64,000 nucleotides of DNA from contig JAJVIF010000001.1 in NCBI GenBank assembly GCA_022072165.1, positions 1,143,353 to 1,207,352 of the forward strand, written 5' to 3'. The notes under the pieces are model-generated. The model worked only from the letters and a program-made list of their open reading frames with translations. It was not told the origin of the DNA and did not search any database. The first letter of the stretch is position 1. Every line of letters starts with the position of its first letter. The position numbers and the translations under genes are program-made. Below are positions 1 through 8,503 of this stretch, piece after piece. This DNA comes from a bacterium. Lineage in GTDB: Bacteria; JAJVIF01.

Positions 1-1102
1 CCCAGGGCTCTGTCGGATGCTGCACCAAAGCGAGGTCGAGCCAGCGAACGGCTTCCTGCCAATTTTTCCGGGCTATCTCAATCAGCCCCAGTTCCCGCAA
101 CGCCTCGAACAGCGGTGGTTCCTGCTCCCCAAGGGGGCGGAGAATCTCATACGCCTCATCGAAGCGGCCCTGGGAGTACCGCACCTGCCCCCGTCCGAGG
201 GGGAAACGCATGTCCTCTGGCCACGAGGCTTCACCCTCCTCGAATCGCGCATAGGCCTGATCAAACTCCTGCAGATTCGCGAGCCCGATCGCGACCAGGT
301 GAAGGGAATCGGCTGATGGTGACGCCTGATGCCATTGCCGGAAGAGCTTCAGGGCTTCCTGCACGTTGCCTGCCTCGAAATGCAGCAGCCCCAGCTCCCG
401 GGTCAGCCCGGGATAGTCCGGACGTTGCCGGTGCGCCCAGCCCAGGACTTTCAGCGCGTCTTCGCCCCGCCCCAGGCGCTGGTAGTACCGCCCCGCCAGG
501 ATGTGGCTCCGGATGTCGTTGGGGTGCTCCTCCAGCCAGGACCGCAACCAGGTGGTGAAGATTTCATGCACCGCGACCCGCTCCGCTGGGATCCGTCCCA
601 TCACGGAGATGACGCCGGGCTCATAGCCTGTCGCACCGGGCGCGATGGCGTCCTGCAACCAGCTTTCTGCACCTTCGATATCCCCTGCCTGTATGGAGAG
701 CATCGCGAGACCCGCCAGGGCTGGTGCAAAGGACGCATCCTGCTTCAGCGCGGCTTCGTAGCGCTCCAGCGCGGCTTTGGCATCGCCCGCCACCAACGCT
801 TCATCGCCCCGACCCGCCAGCACCGTCGGATGAGTGGGAGCCAGCTGCTCCGCTGCTGTATAGGCCGCTGAAGCCCCCGCTGGATCATCGTGACGCAGGA
901 GATAGTCGCCCTGCGCTGCCAGCGCCGCTGCTTCTGCCGTAGGAAGGGGTCCCTGCTGCCGGGCAGCCGCAAGGAGGGCCGTGGCGGCATCGGGGTTGTC
1001 CTGCATCCAGGCCTGGGCTGCAGCGTCATAAGCCCCTGCCGCAGCCGTCCCTCGGGAACAGCCGGCAAGGAACATCAGGAGCAGGAGGCAGAGACGGATC
1101 AC
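1..1102 (-). CDS. TPR-repeat lipoprotein (3' end beyond window)
   Basis: The gene runs off the left edge; about 367 codons are visible. It starts at a GTG (1102-1100) that overlaps the gltX stop codon (GTGA), so it is translationally coupled to gltX. The N-terminus is a short hydrophobic signal ending in the lipobox LAGC (Leu-Ala-Gly-Cys), which predicts a lipid-anchored exported protein. The rest is an alpha-helical, alanine-rich chain of about 34-residue units with the A-x-x-x-Y-x-x-A-L pattern of tetratricopeptide repeats. Such proteins usually act as scaffolds; no catalytic motif is visible. No substrate or partner can be named. Confidence 0.75.
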   Translation of the reverse strand, partial: MIRLCLLLLMFLAGCSRGTAAAGAYDAAAQAWMQDNPDAATALLAAARQQGPLPTAEAAALAAQGDYLLRHDDPAGASAAYTAAEQLAPTHPTVLAGRGDEALVAGDAKAALERYEAALKQDASFAPALAGLAMLSIQAGDIEGAESWLQDAIAPGATGYEPGVISVMGRIPAERVAVHEIFTTWLRSWLEEHPNDIRSHILAGRYYQRLGRGEDALKVLGWAHRQRPDYPGLTRELGLLHFEAGNVQEALKLFRQWHQASPSADSLHLVAIGLANLQEFDQAYARFEEGEASWPEDMRFPLGRGQVRYSQGRFDEAYEILRPLGEQEPPLFEALRELGLIEIARKNWQEAVRWLDLALVQHPTEPW

Positions 1103-2574
1103 GGCTGGATGTCCAGACGGGCTCGCAATTCGATGGGATCCAGCAGGTGAATGACGATTTTGAGTTCAGGTCCCTGCGGCAAGCCCGTGAGCAACGCCCG
1201 AAGCGTGTGATAGACCACCGGGGCAGGAATCCCCTCCACCTCTTTCAGGCGTTTCTGCCACGACTTCAGGCGCTGCGCGACCTCTTCCACCGGAAGAGTG
1301 CCCCAATCCGGAATTTCTTCCTTCGCCTGCTGCCAGATTTTCATGGCGGCCGCCTCGACAGGGTCCCCAAGCAGAGCAAGAACCCGATCCGGCAGCGGGC
1401 GACGGGCAACAGCGCGATAGTCGCGCAGGGCTTCGCGCATGGTGCCGAAGCTCGGCTGCAGAGCCCGCAGGATGGTGTCGTAGCCGGGTCGTGGCGACCG
1501 CAGGGAGGGCGGGAGTGGTTTGTCAGGATGCCGGGCCAGGGCATAGGCGCGGAACGCCGCCAGGAGCCGGTCCGGTGTGGCGCGCCGCAAATGCTGGGCG
1601 TTGAACCAGTCGAGTTTTTCGCGCTGGAAATGGGCGGCCGAATGCGAGACGCGATCGAGGTCGTACAGCGGCACCAACTCAGGCAGCGTGAATACCTCCC
1701 CGGCTGCCACGTCCGCCGGACTCCAGCCCAGAAGCGCCAGGGCGTTGCCGATGGCTTCTGGCAGCAGCCCCTTGCGCTGATACCCCATCAGGGAGAAGGC
1801 CCCCTCCCGTTTCGACATCTTGGCTCCCCCACTCCCCAGCAGGAGCGGCAGATGCCCATACGCGGGGGAGTCATGCCCCAGGACCTCCTGGATCGCTATT
1901 TGTCGCGGCGTGTTACTCAGGTGGTCCTCCCCCCGCAGGACATGAGTGATGCCCATGGCGTGGTCATCGACCGCAGCGACGAAGTTGTAGGTCGGCGTGC
2001 CATCCGCCCGGACAATCACAAAATCCCCGAGGAGTTCCCCCTGGAACCGGATATCGCCCTTGATCAGGTCGTGAACGATCGTGTCGTGACCGTGGATATC
2101 GAACCGGATGGTCGCCGGCTCGCCCCGGTTCACCAGCGCTCGAGCCTCCGCTGGATCAAGCTGACGACACCGACGACTGTAGACATAGGGCACCCCCAGA
2201 CTGTTCGCCCGCCGTCGCTCTGTGGAAAGCATGGATTCCGAGCAGAAGCAGTAATACGCCTTGTTCAGATCGAAGAGAGTCGCGAGCGCTGCGTCGTAGA
2301 TGGCGCGACGCTCACTCTGGCGATAGGGACCATAGGAGCCGCCGATGTCGGAGCCTTCATCCCAGTCCAGACCGAGCCAGCGCAGGGCGGCGAACTGATC
2401 CGCTTCGTAATCGATGCGGCTCCGCTCCGCATCGGTGTCCTCGGTCCGGACCACAAACGCCCCGCCATGATGGCGGGCGAAGAGCCAGTTCACGATGGCG
2501 GTCCGGAGGTTCCCCAGATGCGGTTTACCGGTGGGACTGGGGGCAAAGCGGACCCGGACGGTGGGTGATGTCAT
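1099..2574 (-). CDS. gltX: Glutamyl-tRNA synthetase
   Basis: Class I synthetase that charges tRNA-Glu (or tRNA-Gln too, in organisms using the transamidation route) in the cytoplasm. It is 491 residues, normal for the family. The ATP-binding HIGH-type motif is at residues 12-22 (PSPTGKPHLGN) and the KMSKR loop at 252-256. Cysteines at 109-111 (CFC) and 136 fit the zinc-binding insertion of many bacterial GluRS. The C-terminal anticodon-binding region is helical. The start ATG follows a possible -10 (GATACT at 2594-2589) by 14 bases. It is divergent from the HEPN gene and overlaps the downstream lipoprotein by 4 bases. Confidence 0.96.
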   Translation of the reverse strand: MTSPTVRVRFAPSPTGKPHLGNLRTAIVNWLFARHHGGAFVVRTEDTDAERSRIDYEADQFAALRWLGLDWDEGSDIGGSYGPYRQSERRAIYDAALATLFDLNKAYYCFCSESMLSTERRRANSLGVPYVYSRRCRQLDPAEARALVNRGEPATIRFDIHGHDTIVHDLIKGDIRFQGELLGDFVIVRADGTPTYNFVAAVDDHAMGITHVLRGEDHLSNTPRQIAIQEVLGHDSPAYGHLPLLLGSGGAKMSKREGAFSLMGYQRKGLLPEAIGNALALLGWSPADVAAGEVFTLPELVPLYDLDRVSHSAAHFQREKLDWFNAQHLRRATPDRLLAAFRAYALARHPDKPLPPSLRSPRPGYDTILRALQPSFGTMREALRDYRAVARRPLPDRVLALLGDPVEAAAMKIWQQAKEEIPDWGTLPVEEVAQRLKSWQKRLKEVEGIPAPVVYHTLRALLTGLPQGPELKIVIHLLDPIELRARLDIQP

Positions 2575-2588
2575 AGGCTTCCGGGCTC

Positions 2589-2614
2589 AGTATCGCTGAT
2601 GCGTGTGGTATAAA
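2589..2614. promoter_or_regulatory. Divergent -10 elements for gltX and the HEPN gene
   Basis: On the minus strand GATACT (2594-2589) lies 14 bases before the gltX ATG. On the plus strand TATAAA (2609-2614) is preceded by TGG, an extended -10 form, and would serve the HEPN gene with a leader of about 200 bases. No convincing -35 is seen for either. Confidence 0.4.
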
Positions 2615-2775
2615 ACAGAGCGGGAAGTCGATCAGGCAATCGACGACTCACCGCGCTCACCGACCTTTCGCACAGTCACTGTTCTGCTGCGCTCTCCGGA
2701 TCGTCCTGGTTCCGGGTGCGCCCTGCGACCTGTCCGCTTTCCCGGACAGTTCGTGGTGGTCGCCGTACCCCGTCG

Positions 2776-2797
2776 CCCCGCCTGCCTGTGGGCGGGG
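2776..2797 (+). other. GC-rich hairpin in the leader of the HEPN gene
   Basis: A perfect 7 bp stem, CCCCGCC (2776-2782) and GGCGGGG (2791-2797), with an 8-base loop, sits 27 bases before the HEPN start codon. There is no T-tract, so it is not a typical terminator. It could stabilise or occlude the 5' end of the message. Confidence 0.4.
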
Positions 2798-2824
2798 AAG
2801 CCTAGCACAGGAGCGTGCGCTGTT

Positions 2825-3271
2825 ATGTCAGAGGAGCTGAATCCGCAGGAAGAAGCCGCGAAGTTGATTCGTCGCGCCCGGATCAAGGCCCGGGAAATCG
2901 AGACCAAAATCGAAGAGGCCGGGGGGGCTTACGACACCCTCATCTACGATGCCTACAACGCCATGTTCATGGCGGCCAGGGCAGCCCTCCACAACATGGG
3001 AGTCGAATGCAACTCCCATCGCACCGTGGTCTCCCACTACCGGCACGACATCATCGAGAAAAAACTCATCGACCCGAAATTTGAGAGTCACCTGAGCAAG
3101 ATTCAGACCTACTGGGAAGAAGAACAACAGGGGACCAAGCACGACATCGACGCCGATCGCGCAAAGCGGGTCGCCGGGGCCACCCTCGAGCTGGTGGATG
3201 CCCTGGCCGGACTCTCCGGGGCGAAACCGACCTCACTCACCGCGCAGCAGCGACAGCTCTACACCGGCTGA
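2825..3271 (+). CDS. HEPN-domain protein (UPF0332-like)
   Basis: Predicted 148-residue all-helical protein. The ATG at 2825 is chosen because a CAGGAG ribosome-binding site precedes it and similarity to the HEPN fold begins there; an in-frame extension upstream looks non-coding. The core Y-D-A-Y-N-A-M-F-M-A-A-R-A near residues 41-53 matches the HEPN/UPF0332 signature. An R-x4-H pair (Arg66, His71) agrees with the catalytic motif of HEPN ribonucleases. HEPN proteins often pair with an MNT nucleotidyltransferase as toxin-antitoxin systems, but no MNT gene is adjacent. Function is therefore open: solitary RNase, or nucleotide-binding accessory protein. It is a single-gene unit ending in a strong terminator. 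Confidence 0.8.
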   Translation: MSEELNPQEEAAKLIRRARIKAREIETKIEEAGGAYDTLIYDAYNAMFMAARAALHNMGVECNSHRTVVSHYRHDIIEKKLIDPKFESHLSKIQTYWEEEQQGTKHDIDADRAKRVAGATLELVDALAGLSGAKPTSLTAQQRQLYTG

Positions 3272-3308
3272 CACCTGCCTGCCACACTCCAGTCCGCTGA
3301 CTGGTACA

Positions 3309-3342
3309 GCGCCGCCCTCCCACACCGGGCGGCGCTCTTTTT
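3309..3342 (+). terminator. Rho-independent terminator after the HEPN gene
   Basis: The 9 bp stem GCGCCGCCC / GGGCGGCGC (3309-3317 and 3327-3335) with a 9-base loop is followed directly by TCTTTTT. This is a textbook intrinsic terminator and separates the HEPN gene from apt. Confidence 0.93.
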
Positions 3343-3374
3343 GTGCCACGTGCCGCAAGCCGGCTCGGCTCGCC

Positions 3375-3380
3375 TATACT
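3375..3380 (+). promoter_or_regulatory. -10 element of apt
   Basis: TATACT lies 35 bases before the apt ATG. It would give a leader of about 29 bases that contains the ribosome-binding site CTGGAGG. No good -35 is visible at the expected distance. Confidence 0.55.
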
Positions 3381-3415
3381 CCCTGCCCGGACTCACCCCC
3401 GTGCTGGAGGCCGGT

Positions 3416-3940
3416 ATGACCACCGCCATCGACCTGAACGACTACATCCGCAACATCCCTGATTTCCCCAAGCCGGGGATCATGTTCAAGGACATCACGC
3501 CGCTCCTGGCGAGTGCCCAGGCCCTGGATGCCGCCATCAGCCAGATGGAAGCGCACTTCCGCGACCAGAATGTCCACACCGTGGTCGGGATCGAGTCCCG
3601 GGGCTTTATCTTCGGAGCGCCCCTCGCCCTGCGCCTGGGGGCGAGCTTTGTCCCGGTCCGGAAACCCGGAAAGCTCCCCTACACCACCGAGCGGCTGGAG
3701 TACGCGCTGGAGTACGGCACCGACGCCCTGGAGATTCATGTCGATGCGGTGCTGCCGGGGAATCCAGTCGTCATCTGCGACGACCTGCTGGCGACTGGCG
3801 GGACGGTCCAGGCGACCAAGCAGCTCGTTGAGAAAATCGGCGGCAAAGTCATCGGCTGCTGCTTCCTGATCGAGCTCGGCTTCCTGAACGGTCGGGAAAA
3901 GCTGGGCGATACAGAAGTACTGAGTCTTATTCAGTACTAA
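3416..3940 (+). CDS. apt: Adenine phosphoribosyltransferase
   Basis: Cytoplasmic purine salvage enzyme making AMP and pyrophosphate from adenine and PRPP. It is 174 residues, the usual size. The N-terminal I-R-N-I-P-D-F-P-K-P-G segment (residues 11-21) is characteristic of APRT. The PRPP-binding loop VVICDDLLATGGT is at 118-130, with the two consecutive acidic residues that contact the ribose hydroxyls. The start is set by CTGGAGG seven bases upstream; frames further upstream are not conserved in character. It stands alone with its own -10 and lies after a terminator. Confidence 0.96.
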   Translation: MTTAIDLNDYIRNIPDFPKPGIMFKDITPLLASAQALDAAISQMEAHFRDQNVHTVVGIESRGFIFGAPLALRLGASFVPVRKPGKLPYTTERLEYALEYGTDALEIHVDAVLPGNPVVICDDLLATGGTVQATKQLVEKIGGKVIGCCFLIELGFLNGREKLGDTEVLSLIQY

Positions 3941-4004
3941 GTGTGCGAAAACGGTCCAGCCCGGTGACATTACATCGGCCCGCCATCCAGCCAGCCCCCG
4001 CCGG

Positions 4005-4031
4005 TTGAGTAAGATGGGTGAGCAATACGCT
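4005..4031 (+). promoter_or_regulatory. Possible promoter of gltA
   Basis: TTGAGT (4005-4010) and TACGCT (4026-4031) are separated by 15 bases, which is short for a housekeeping promoter. The leader would be about 60 bases, with GGAAGG just before the start codon. Confidence 0.35.
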
Positions 4032-4096
4032 GGCGCCACCCGGCGGCCAGAGCCCTGACCGACCATCAAGGTCGATTTGACTGCCCGGAAGGCACC

Positions 4097-5413
4097 ATGT
4101 CCCAAGACACGACCCTGCAGCAGGCCACCAACAGCGTCGCCACCGGCACGGATGCCGTCGAACTCACCGACCGGAGGACCGGCAAGCACTACACTTTCGC
4201 GGTGCAGGACGATGCCATTCAGGCGAAGGACCTGCTCCAGGTCCGCTCACCGCAGGGGCAGGGACTCTGCACCTACGATCCCGGCTTCCTCAACACGGCC
4301 TCCTGCAAAAGTCGCATCACCTTCATCGATGGTGATCAGGGGATTCTTGAGTACCGCGGCTACCCCATCGCGGAGCTGGCGGAACGGGTCAGCTTCCTCG
4401 AAGTCGCCTGGCTCCTTCTGGAAGGTGAACTCCCTTCTTCCGCGCAACTGGCGAGCTTCGAGCAGGAGATCGGGTACCACAGCCTGGTCCCGGATTTTGT
4501 GCAGGGGCTGATCAGCGCGTTCCCCCGCAACGCCCATCCGATGACCATGCTCATGAGCGCAGTCGCGGCGCTCGGCGTACAGTTCCCGGAATCAAAAGAG
4601 ATTCGCGATGCCGCCAATCGCCGGCAGCAAATTATTCGACTCATCGCCAAGATGCCGACCCTGGCTGCGATGATTGCGCGTCACAACGCGGGTCAGGATG
4701 CCGTTCTCCCCGATAACCAGCTCCCCTATGCGGCCAACTTCCTGCAGATGGTCTTCGGACAGTCCAATGGATCGTCGCTGGAACCGGCGGTGGTCCGGGC
4801 GATGGATGTCCTGTTGACCCTCCATGCCGATCATGAGCAGAACTGCTCCACCAACGCGGTTCGAGGCGTCGGGTCGTCGCTGGCGGATCCCTACACTGCG
4901 GTCGCGGCGGGCATCGGCGCTTTGTATGGTCCGGCTCACGGGGGCGCCAATGAAGCGGTCCTGGTGATGCTGAAGAAGATTGGCGATGTGTCGCAGGTCC
5001 CGGCGTTCATCGACTCCGTGAAGACGGGCCAGGGACGTCTGATGGGCTTCGGCCATCGGGTGTACAAGAACTACGATCCCCGGGCCCGCATCATCCGGGA
5101 GCTCGCCGAGCAGGTCTTCGCCGTCACCCAGCCGCATCCTCTGCTGCCGGTCGCGAAAGAGCTGGAGCGGATCGCCCTCGAAGATCAGTACTTCGTGAGC
5201 CGCAAGCTCTATCCGAACGTGGACTTCTACTCAGGACTGATCTATCAGGCGCTGGGCTTCCCCGTGGAGTTCTTCACGGTCCTCTTCGCGGTCGGCCGGA
5301 CACCGGGCTGGTGCGCCCAGTGGGATGAAGCGATGGGCGATCCGGACATGAAAATCGCACGCCCCAAGCAGATCTACCTCGGCCCCCGGACCCGGCATCT
5401 CCCGCCGCGGTAA
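4097..5413 (+). CDS. gltA: Citrate synthase
   Basis: Condenses oxaloacetate and acetyl-CoA to citrate, the entry step of the TCA cycle. It is 438 residues, within the type II hexameric range. The catalytic triad is present: His281 in GPAHGGAN, His320 in GFGHRVYKNYDPRA and Asp376 in NVDFYSG. His246 in LHADHEQNCS is the other conserved active-site histidine. The N-terminal part contains the strand-rich T-Y-D-P-G-F and D-G-D-Q-G-I-L-E-Y-R-G-Y segments typical of this class. The ATG at 4097 follows GGAAGG. It has no co-transcribed TCA neighbours. Confidence 0.97.
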   Translation: MSQDTTLQQATNSVATGTDAVELTDRRTGKHYTFAVQDDAIQAKDLLQVRSPQGQGLCTYDPGFLNTASCKSRITFIDGDQGILEYRGYPIAELAERVSFLEVAWLLLEGELPSSAQLASFEQEIGYHSLVPDFVQGLISAFPRNAHPMTMLMSAVAALGVQFPESKEIRDAANRRQQIIRLIAKMPTLAAMIARHNAGQDAVLPDNQLPYAANFLQMVFGQSNGSSLEPAVVRAMDVLLTLHADHEQNCSTNAVRGVGSSLADPYTAVAAGIGALYGPAHGGANEAVLVMLKKIGDVSQVPAFIDSVKTGQGRLMGFGHRVYKNYDPRARIIRELAEQVFAVTQPHPLLPVAKELERIALEDQYFVSRKLYPNVDFYSGLIYQALGFPVEFFTVLFAVGRTPGWCAQWDEAMGDPDMKIARPKQIYLGPRTRHLPPR

Positions 5414-5601
5414 GCCGTCAGATCGCAGTACTCCGGCGTTTCTCAGGCGCTTTTCAGACTCATTAAGTTTGATCCCGGCCGATTGCCCGACTCTAACATC
5501 GGGCCGTCGCTGCTTCTGTCGTTGCGGCTTCTGTGCACTTTGCCCTGCCCGAAGGAGTCACGTCTCATGGTTCTCTCCCGCTGGCCTGGAATTGCCGAGT
5601 C

Positions 5602-5607
5602 TACAAT
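5602..5607 (+). promoter_or_regulatory. -10 element, leaderless start of the PH-like gene
   Basis: TACAAT ends 7 bases before the ATG at 5615, so the transcript should begin at or next to the start codon. An upstream in-frame ATG (5567) has a good GAAGGAG, so an alternative longer product remains possible. Confidence 0.65.
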
Positions 5608-5614
5608 TGGCACT

Positions 5615-6004
5615 ATGCCGACCCCCAGCCACGCTGAAGAACCCATCCAGGATGACAAGTTCCCGACGGTAGGCGAAGCTGACGTTCCTGCTGAAGAATC
5701 CTTTTGGCCCAGGGTCTATCAGACCACACGACTCCGCTGGGGCCAGATGATTTTCCCGCAGCAGCTGCTTCTCGATGAATGGCATATCGTGACCCGCAAG
5801 CGGCACTTCCCCCTCTTCTGGATCACCCGCGAGGAATCGATTCCCTGGTCCAAGCTGGGGGCGGTGAAGCTGACCCGCGGACTCCTCTGGAGCACCGTCG
5901 AGATTGAGAATACCGGTGGGGTGAATCCCATCATCTTTCCCGGACTGAGCAACCGGCACGCGAACGAAGTTCGGCGCATCGTGGAGCAGCAGACATCGCG
6001 CTAA
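5615..6004 (+). CDS. Small bacterial-PH-like protein
   Basis: Predicted 129 residues from ATG 5615. An in-frame ATG at 5567 would add 16 residues and is preceded by GAAGGAG at 9 bases, so both starts may be used. The first 35 residues are acidic and probably disordered. The rest (about 40-125) is beta-rich with the pattern W-H-I-V-T-R-K-R, I-P-W-S-K-L-G-A-V-K and R-R-I-V-E-Q that recalls bPH-type domains, where a strand set is closed by a C-terminal helix. There is no signal peptide or membrane segment. It lies 24 bases before the prolidase gene, which has its own -10. Function is unknown. Confidence 0.65.
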   Translation: MPTPSHAEEPIQDDKFPTVGEADVPAEESFWPRVYQTTRLRWGQMIFPQQLLLDEWHIVTRKRHFPLFWITREESIPWSKLGAVKLTRGLLWSTVEIENTGGVNPIIFPGLSNRHANEVRRIVEQQTSR

Positions 6005-6016
6005 TCGCCGGTCCGG

Positions 6017-6022
6017 TACACT
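6017..6022 (+). promoter_or_regulatory. -10 element, leaderless start of the prolidase gene
   Basis: TACACT ends 6 bases before ATG 6029 and no Shine-Dalgarno lies between. It falls just after the stop of the preceding gene, so the two genes can be transcribed separately. Confidence 0.7.
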
Positions 6023-6028
6023 TACCGC

Positions 6029-7132
6029 ATGGCGACTGCTCTCTCTCACGACCTCGCAACTTATCTCCCCGCCCGTCTGGAGCGCTGCCGTGCTGCGATG
6101 GCAGCGCACGAGCTGGATGCCCTCCTGGTGACTGATCCGGCCAACCGGCGGTACCTCTCGGGCTTCACTGGCTCCGCCGGGATGCTGCTGATCACGCCCG
6201 AGTCCCAGTATCTGGCGACTGATTCCCGGTACTACACCCAGGCGGAACTCGAAACTCCCCTGTTTGAACTGGTGAAAGCCGGGTATGGCTATCTCAAAGG
6301 GCTCACAGAAACCCTCCCGCTTAATGGACTGCGACTCGGCATCGAAAAAGAGCATGTGACGCTCGCGGCCTTTGAGCAGATGCAGGAGGTCGCTGCGGAG
6401 TCGCACTGGACCCCGGTGTCACAGCTGGTGCAACGCTTGCGGGCCATCAAGGACCCCTACGAGCTGGAACTCCTCAAAACCGCCATCGCCCTCGGTGACG
6501 CGGCTATGGAAGCGGTGCTGGTCCACGCCCGTCCGGGAGTCACCGAAAACGAGCTCATCTCGCATTACCTGCGGATCGCCCGGGAAGTGGGAGCCGATGG
6601 CCCCAGCTACGAGCCGATTTTCGGCGCGGGTCCCAACGGCGCGATCATCCATCACCGGGGCAGCGACCGTCCCCTGGAAGCGGGCGATGTGCTGCTCATT
6701 GATGCCGGCGTGAAGTACCAGGGATACTGCTCCGACTGCACCCGGGTCTTTTGCATCGCCGAAGACAATCCCCGGCTGCGCGAAATCTACGAGATCGTGC
6801 TGAAGTCGCATGAGTACGGCTACGAGGTTACCGGGGCGGGAGTCGCCGCCAAAGAGGTCGACCTGCAAACTCGCCAGATTATCGAAGACGCGGGCTATGG
6901 TGAGTACTACGGCCATAGCTATGGTCACGGCATCGGCCTGGAAGTCCACGAGATTCCCCGGGTCTCCCGCCTGTCAGAGGATGTCCTGGAAGTGGGGATG
7001 CTCCATACAATTGAGCCGGGCATCTACCTGCCGGGAGTCGGCGGCATCCGGGTGGAAGACATCTGTGCCATCACGGACTCTGGTCCCGTACAACTCACCG
7101 GCATCAGCAAAGAGCTCCGGATTCTCGCCTAA
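6029..7132 (+). CDS. Xaa-Pro dipeptidase/aminopeptidase (M24 family)
   Basis: Cytoplasmic metallopeptidase that removes an N-terminal residue before proline. It has 367 residues: an N-terminal creatinase-type domain (L-V-T-D-P-A-N-R-R-Y-L-S-G-F-T-G) and a C-terminal pita-bread domain. The metal ligands are visible: Asp in LIDAGVKYQGYCSDCTR (two aspartates), His in SYGHGIGLEVHE, Glu in IEPGIY and the final Glu in GGIRVEDI. Size and motifs fit the YpdF/PepQ group better than the longer PepP. The stop overlaps the convergent glycosidase gene by 4 bases. Confidence 0.93.
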   Translation: MATALSHDLATYLPARLERCRAAMAAHELDALLVTDPANRRYLSGFTGSAGMLLITPESQYLATDSRYYTQAELETPLFELVKAGYGYLKGLTETLPLNGLRLGIEKEHVTLAAFEQMQEVAAESHWTPVSQLVQRLRAIKDPYELELLKTAIALGDAAMEAVLVHARPGVTENELISHYLRIAREVGADGPSYEPIFGAGPNGAIIHHRGSDRPLEAGDVLLIDAGVKYQGYCSDCTRVFCIAEDNPRLREIYEIVLKSHEYGYEVTGAGVAAKEVDLQTRQIIEDAGYGEYYGHSYGHGIGLEVHEIPRVSRLSEDVLEVGMLHTIEPGIYLPGVGGIRVEDICAITDSGPVQLTGISKELRILA

Positions 7133-8388
7133 CCCTGACCGGACCGAATCGCCTGCCACTGCTGGAAAATGCTGCCATCAAAGTAGGGCACCAGTGCCCC
7201 CTGACGACCGCTCCCTTCCACGATAACGAGGGCGGATCCCAACCGTCGCCCGTTGCAGCCGTAGCACAGCTCGCTGCCATCTTTGAGGCGCGCCCAGAGT
7301 CCGATGGACCCGCCACCATCGAGATTGAGTGCACTCTGACAGCCCAGGGTCACTGCACCATAGGCAGCTTCTTCCAGCGTGACAGGCTGCGGAAACTGGA
7401 TCAGCAGGAGTTCCCCACTGCGGGAAATCCCCACCACCGACCGGGTCGCTGATCCCAGGATGTCACGGCTGAACCCTTCCGGATTCCCCTCCTGACGTTG
7501 CACCTGTCCCTGCTGGACAATCAGCGGCCCCGCAGTCAGCAGATGGGTCGCTTGCTTCCAGTGAGGCGGCAACACGACCCCCTCATAAATCGCCTTGGCA
7601 TCCTTGGCCCGACGCAACGCCGGATGGGCGCTCTCGTTGAAACCGAGGACCGCCGGTCCCGTGGGGAGAGTCGGCCGATGCGGTGTACTGGAGGGCAGAT
7701 CGCGATTACTGATCACTACGCGCTTCGGCGCGCCGGACTCCTCAACCGGCGTCTCGGGCATCGGAGGGGCTCCGCCCAGACTCTGACTCCCACTACTGGC
7801 TGGAGCCAGCAGACGCCCATCCATCAGTCGCATCCCGCGTTGCGTACCGGACAGCGACACCTGACTCGCGCCCATCCACTGGTTGTACAGCACCACCGCA
7901 CCACTCTTCAGTGGCTGGTTGTATCCCCAAAGCCAGATCGGCTCGAAGTAATCATCGAAGGTTACAAACGCCTTCGCTTCCAGGGGGGCGATCTGGTACT
8001 GACCGCTCTTGAGGAGTCCGATCGCAGAGCGAGAACGGGTATCGAAAGAGGCAACCTGCCCGTTGATCACGATGGTTCCTATGGGAAAGCCGCCGGGGCC
8101 GAAGAAGCCACCATTGATTGCTGCCACAGCCCCTTGCTGGCGCGCGATGTCGCGGAGTGTCGCGGGCTGGCGTAACCCCTTTGCTGGCACCGCGGGCAGC
8201 AACTGCAGGGAGGCCGTGGTGGAACGACGAATCACGCGCACCGGAATCTGCCGTCCCTGAATACTCAGGGGCAGCGATTCCCAGGTCAGCCCGTTCGCCA
8301 ACTGCGGACTGGCGTTGGGCTCAGCAGTCACAGCTCCTGGAACGCAGAGGAGCAGGCAAGCCAGCAGCAGGAGGGGAGAACGTCGCAC
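7129..8388 (-). CDS. Exported phosphodiester glycosidase (NAGPA-domain) protein
   Basis: Predicted 419 residues from a GTG start. The N-terminus is a signal peptide (LLLLACLLLCVPGAVTA) with cleavage after Ala-x-Ala-like VTA. The conserved NAGPA features are present: AAINGGFF near residue 90 and ALNLDGGGS near 365. In this superfamily the aspartate-glycine-rich loop forms the active site of enzymes that hydrolyse or transfer N-acetylglucosamine-linked phosphodiesters; bacterial members act on the cell envelope. A proline-rich insertion (about 200-250) separates the halves. It is a single-gene unit, convergent with the prolidase gene. The exact substrate cannot be read from sequence. Confidence 0.85.
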   Translation of the reverse strand: MRRSPLLLLACLLLCVPGAVTAEPNASPQLANGLTWESLPLSIQGRQIPVRVIRRSTTASLQLLPAVPAKGLRQPATLRDIARQQGAVAAINGGFFGPGGFPIGTIVINGQVASFDTRSRSAIGLLKSGQYQIAPLEAKAFVTFDDYFEPIWLWGYNQPLKSGAVVLYNQWMGASQVSLSGTQRGMRLMDGRLLAPASSGSQSLGGAPPMPETPVEESGAPKRVVISNRDLPSSTPHRPTLPTGPAVLGFNESAHPALRRAKDAKAIYEGVVLPPHWKQATHLLTAGPLIVQQGQVQRQEGNPEGFSRDILGSATRSVVGISRSGELLLIQFPQPVTLEEAAYGAVTLGCQSALNLDGGGSIGLWARLKDGSELCYGCNGRRLGSALVIVEGSGRQGALVPYFDGSIFQQWQAIRSGQG

Positions 8389-8394
8389 AGGCTG

Positions 8395-8400
8395 ATTCTA
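8395..8400 (-). promoter_or_regulatory. -10 element, leaderless GTG start of the glycosidase gene
   Basis: TAGAAT ends 6 bases before the GTG at 8388. TTGGGG at 18 bases further upstream is a possible weak -35. No ribosome-binding site is present. Confidence 0.65.
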
Positions 8401-8424
8401 CGGGACGCTGTGAGATTCCCCCAA

Positions 8425-8457
8425 TAGCAAGCGCCACCGACAGGAAGTCGATGGCGC
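8425..8457 (-). terminator. Terminator after the SurA-like gene
   Basis: An 11 bp stem (8431-8441 with 8447-8457, one G-U wobble in RNA) with a 5-base loop. On the minus strand it is followed by a T-rich TTGCTATT. Confidence 0.75.
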
Positions 8458-8503
8458 GCTGGAGCTTCGGTGGATCGCTGGGGATCCTGGCAGCGTGGGA
8501 GAA

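Noticed and set aside
1147-2568. A 473-codon open frame on the plus strand opposite gltX
   Set aside because: Its product is Arg/Pro-rich with no family features; high GC content keeps antisense frames open. gltX on the other strand is certain.
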